DNA from: Myxococcota bacterium
GTDB lineage: Bacteria > Myxococcota > Polyangia > GCA-2747355 > JAKLHH01
Direction: 5' to 3'
NCBI GenBank assembly: GCA_022710245.1
Contig: JAKLHH010000657.1
Location: 1-5,186, forward strand
DNA length: 5,186 nt
The notes beneath the pieces were generated by a model. That model saw only the letters and a program-made list of their open reading frames with translations, searched no databases and was not told the DNA's origin. Positions within the stretch are counted from its first letter, which is position 1. The number at the start of each line of letters is the position of its first letter. The position numbers and the translations under genes were made by a program. This document shows, piece by piece, positions 4,284 through 5,186 of this stretch.

Positions 4284-5186
4284 TTGACGATCTGGATCCG
4301 CGCCATCTGCACCGAGGCCCTCGAGCTCACCGTCGACGAGCTCTGCCTGGCGTTGCGGGACGCGGACTTTCTGCGCTGGGCCGAGGAGCGCGGCCTGACG
4401 GAGGAGGTGGGGATCGCGGCGAGGGCGACGCTGCGCTTCGAGGGGCCGAGCGGCCCGCTCCGCCAGGCGCGGCTCGTCTTCCAGCCGCAGACACCCGCCA
4501 GCAAGCGCTCGATCGCGATCGACCGCTGGCAGGGCGAGCCCGCGCGCGGCGAGGCGCGGGACATCCTCGCCGGCCTGCGCGACCGCACGGGAGCTGGCGC
4601 CGACCGAGTCCGGCAGGTGCTCCAGCGCCAGGTGGAGTCGATCGGCCTCGCGCTCGGCCAGGTGGACCTCGAGGGCCTGGGGTGGCCCATCGCGCTTCAC
4701 CTGGCGCTCTGGCTCGCCCGTCGCGGCGCTGGCCTCGTCGACGCGGATGGTGGGTGGTGGGATCCGGAGTCGCGCCAGGTCATCCTGCCCGCGCCGACCG
4801 GCCGCACACCGGGACGGAGCCCAGGTCAGCGACCGGAGCCGGCGCTGGCCCAGGGCGCGCTGGACTGGGTGCCCGCGTCCTGCGACTGGGTGCCCGCGTC
4901 CTGCTGCCCGCGCCCCGAGGAGGCCCTCCGGGCTCCTGCTCCGCCCACCGGTCCGGTCCTGCCCCCGCGCGATGAGACGCAAGAGCCACCGACGCCCCGA
5001 CCACCGCCCGCGGGGCGTCGGGATGAAGCGGCGGCGCCCGTCGCGCCGCAGTCGCCGGCGGACGACGTGCCGCGTCGCCTGGTGCCACCCACCGGGCCGC
5101 TGGCCCGGGCCTCGAGCGCTGGCTCGCTGCGGCGGTCGCCCGAGTCCCGCGCCCAGGCTGCTCCGACCGGCCCCGTCGCGCCGTCG
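4284..5186 (+). CDS. Unrecognised protein with Pro/Ala-rich PTG-repeat tail, 3' end outside the window
   Basis: An open frame of 301 codons with no stop before the right edge, so the C-terminus is missing. Third positions are almost all G or C and the translation has a normal amino-acid mix, while the other frames here give Arg/Gly/Pro-rich shadows; this marks the coding frame. Translation begins at TTG 4284 after GGGGGAG, with TAG 4269 in frame upstream. Residues 1 to about 168 look globular: TIWIRAICTEALEL at the start, a charged helical stretch (about 86-120) and WPIALHLALWLARRG (134-148) followed by DGGWWD (155-160). From about 170 the chain is Pro/Ala/Arg-rich and probably disordered, with PTG at 171-173, 221-223, 269-271 and 294-296, mostly in a PPTGP-like setting. 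An exact 21-bp tandem repeat doubles DWVPASC. There is no signal peptide or clear membrane segment. I do not recognise the family; a cytoplasmic protein with a flexible linker to a further C-terminal domain is the likeliest architecture. Confidence 0.75.
   Translation, partial: MTIWIRAICTEALELTVDELCLALRDADFLRWAEERGLTEEVGIAARATLRFEGPSGPLRQARLVFQPQTPASKRSIAIDRWQGEPARGEARDILAGLRDRTGAGADRVRQVLQRQVESIGLALGQVDLEGLGWPIALHLALWLARRGAGLVDADGGWWDPESRQVILPAPTGRTPGRSPGQRPEPALAQGALDWVPASCDWVPASCCPRPEEALRAPAPPTGPVLPPRDETQEPPTPRPPPAGRRDEAAAPVAPQSPADDVPRRLVPPTGPLARASSAGSLRRSPESRAQAAPTGPVAPS
4863..4904 (+). repeat. Exact 21-bp in-frame tandem repeat
   Basis: Two identical 21-bp copies (4863-4883 and 4884-4904) encode DWVPASC twice (residues 194-200 and 201-207), followed by a further Cys. 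The repeat lies at the start of the proline-rich tail and keeps the frame, as replication slippage in a tolerant linker would. Confidence 0.92.

Noticed and set aside
4217..4975. Plus-strand frame of 252 codons starting at GTG 4217
   Set aside because: Arg/Gly/Pro-rich out-of-frame shadow of the TTG-started gene, which stays open further and has a normal amino-acid mix.
4038..4982. 314-codon minus-strand frame opposite the right-hand gene
   Set aside because: Arg-rich composition without recognisable motifs; the plus-strand frame at 4284-5186 has the coding-type third-position bias.

Overview
The window is very GC-rich, with strong G/C preference at third codon positions, small gaps between genes and a large cysteine-rich lipoprotein carrying a Pro/Asp/Lys linker with DKGP motifs. 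This combination fits a Myxococcota (former Deltaproteobacteria) chromosome, perhaps an uncultured lineage. The assignment is an inference from style; no marker gene is present.

Layout from left to right. Positions 1-136 look like a short divergent intergenic region. It carries a 14-bp inverted repeat at its two ends; the right arm is the ribosome binding site of a DoxX-type membrane protein (137-577, +), and the left arm is placed as the ribosome binding site of a gene starting just left of the window. Positions 578-745 are the shared 3' space of two convergent transcription units. They hold a 37-bp tandem duplication over the doxX-like stop codon and four exact 30-bp repeats running into the stop codon of the opposing gene. 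Positions 746-2307 (-) are a two-gene unit: a glutamine amidotransferase of the PabA/TrpG type followed, with a 4-bp GTGA overlap, by a chorismate-binding enzyme whose catalytic-site lysine marks it as PabB-like. Together they should make 4-amino-4-deoxychorismate for folate; no lyase (PabC) is in the window.

Positions 2418-3947 (-) encode a 509-residue predicted lipoprotein with 73 cysteines. Its mature part is built from eleven modules of the form C-C-CC-C-C, the cysteine order of inhibitor-cystine-knot (conotoxin framework VI/VII) peptides. This is the most unusual object here. Positions 3948-4283 are a divergent promoter region with several inverted repeats. From 4284 to the right edge runs an open frame on the + strand with no stop in the window: a TTG-started gene preceded by GGGGGAG. 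It has a globular N-terminal half of unrecognised family and a Pro/Ala-rich tail with four spaced PTG motifs.

The pab operon is housekeeping metabolism. The DoxX protein, the cysteine-rich lipoprotein and the truncated right-hand gene have no evident functional tie to it or to each other.
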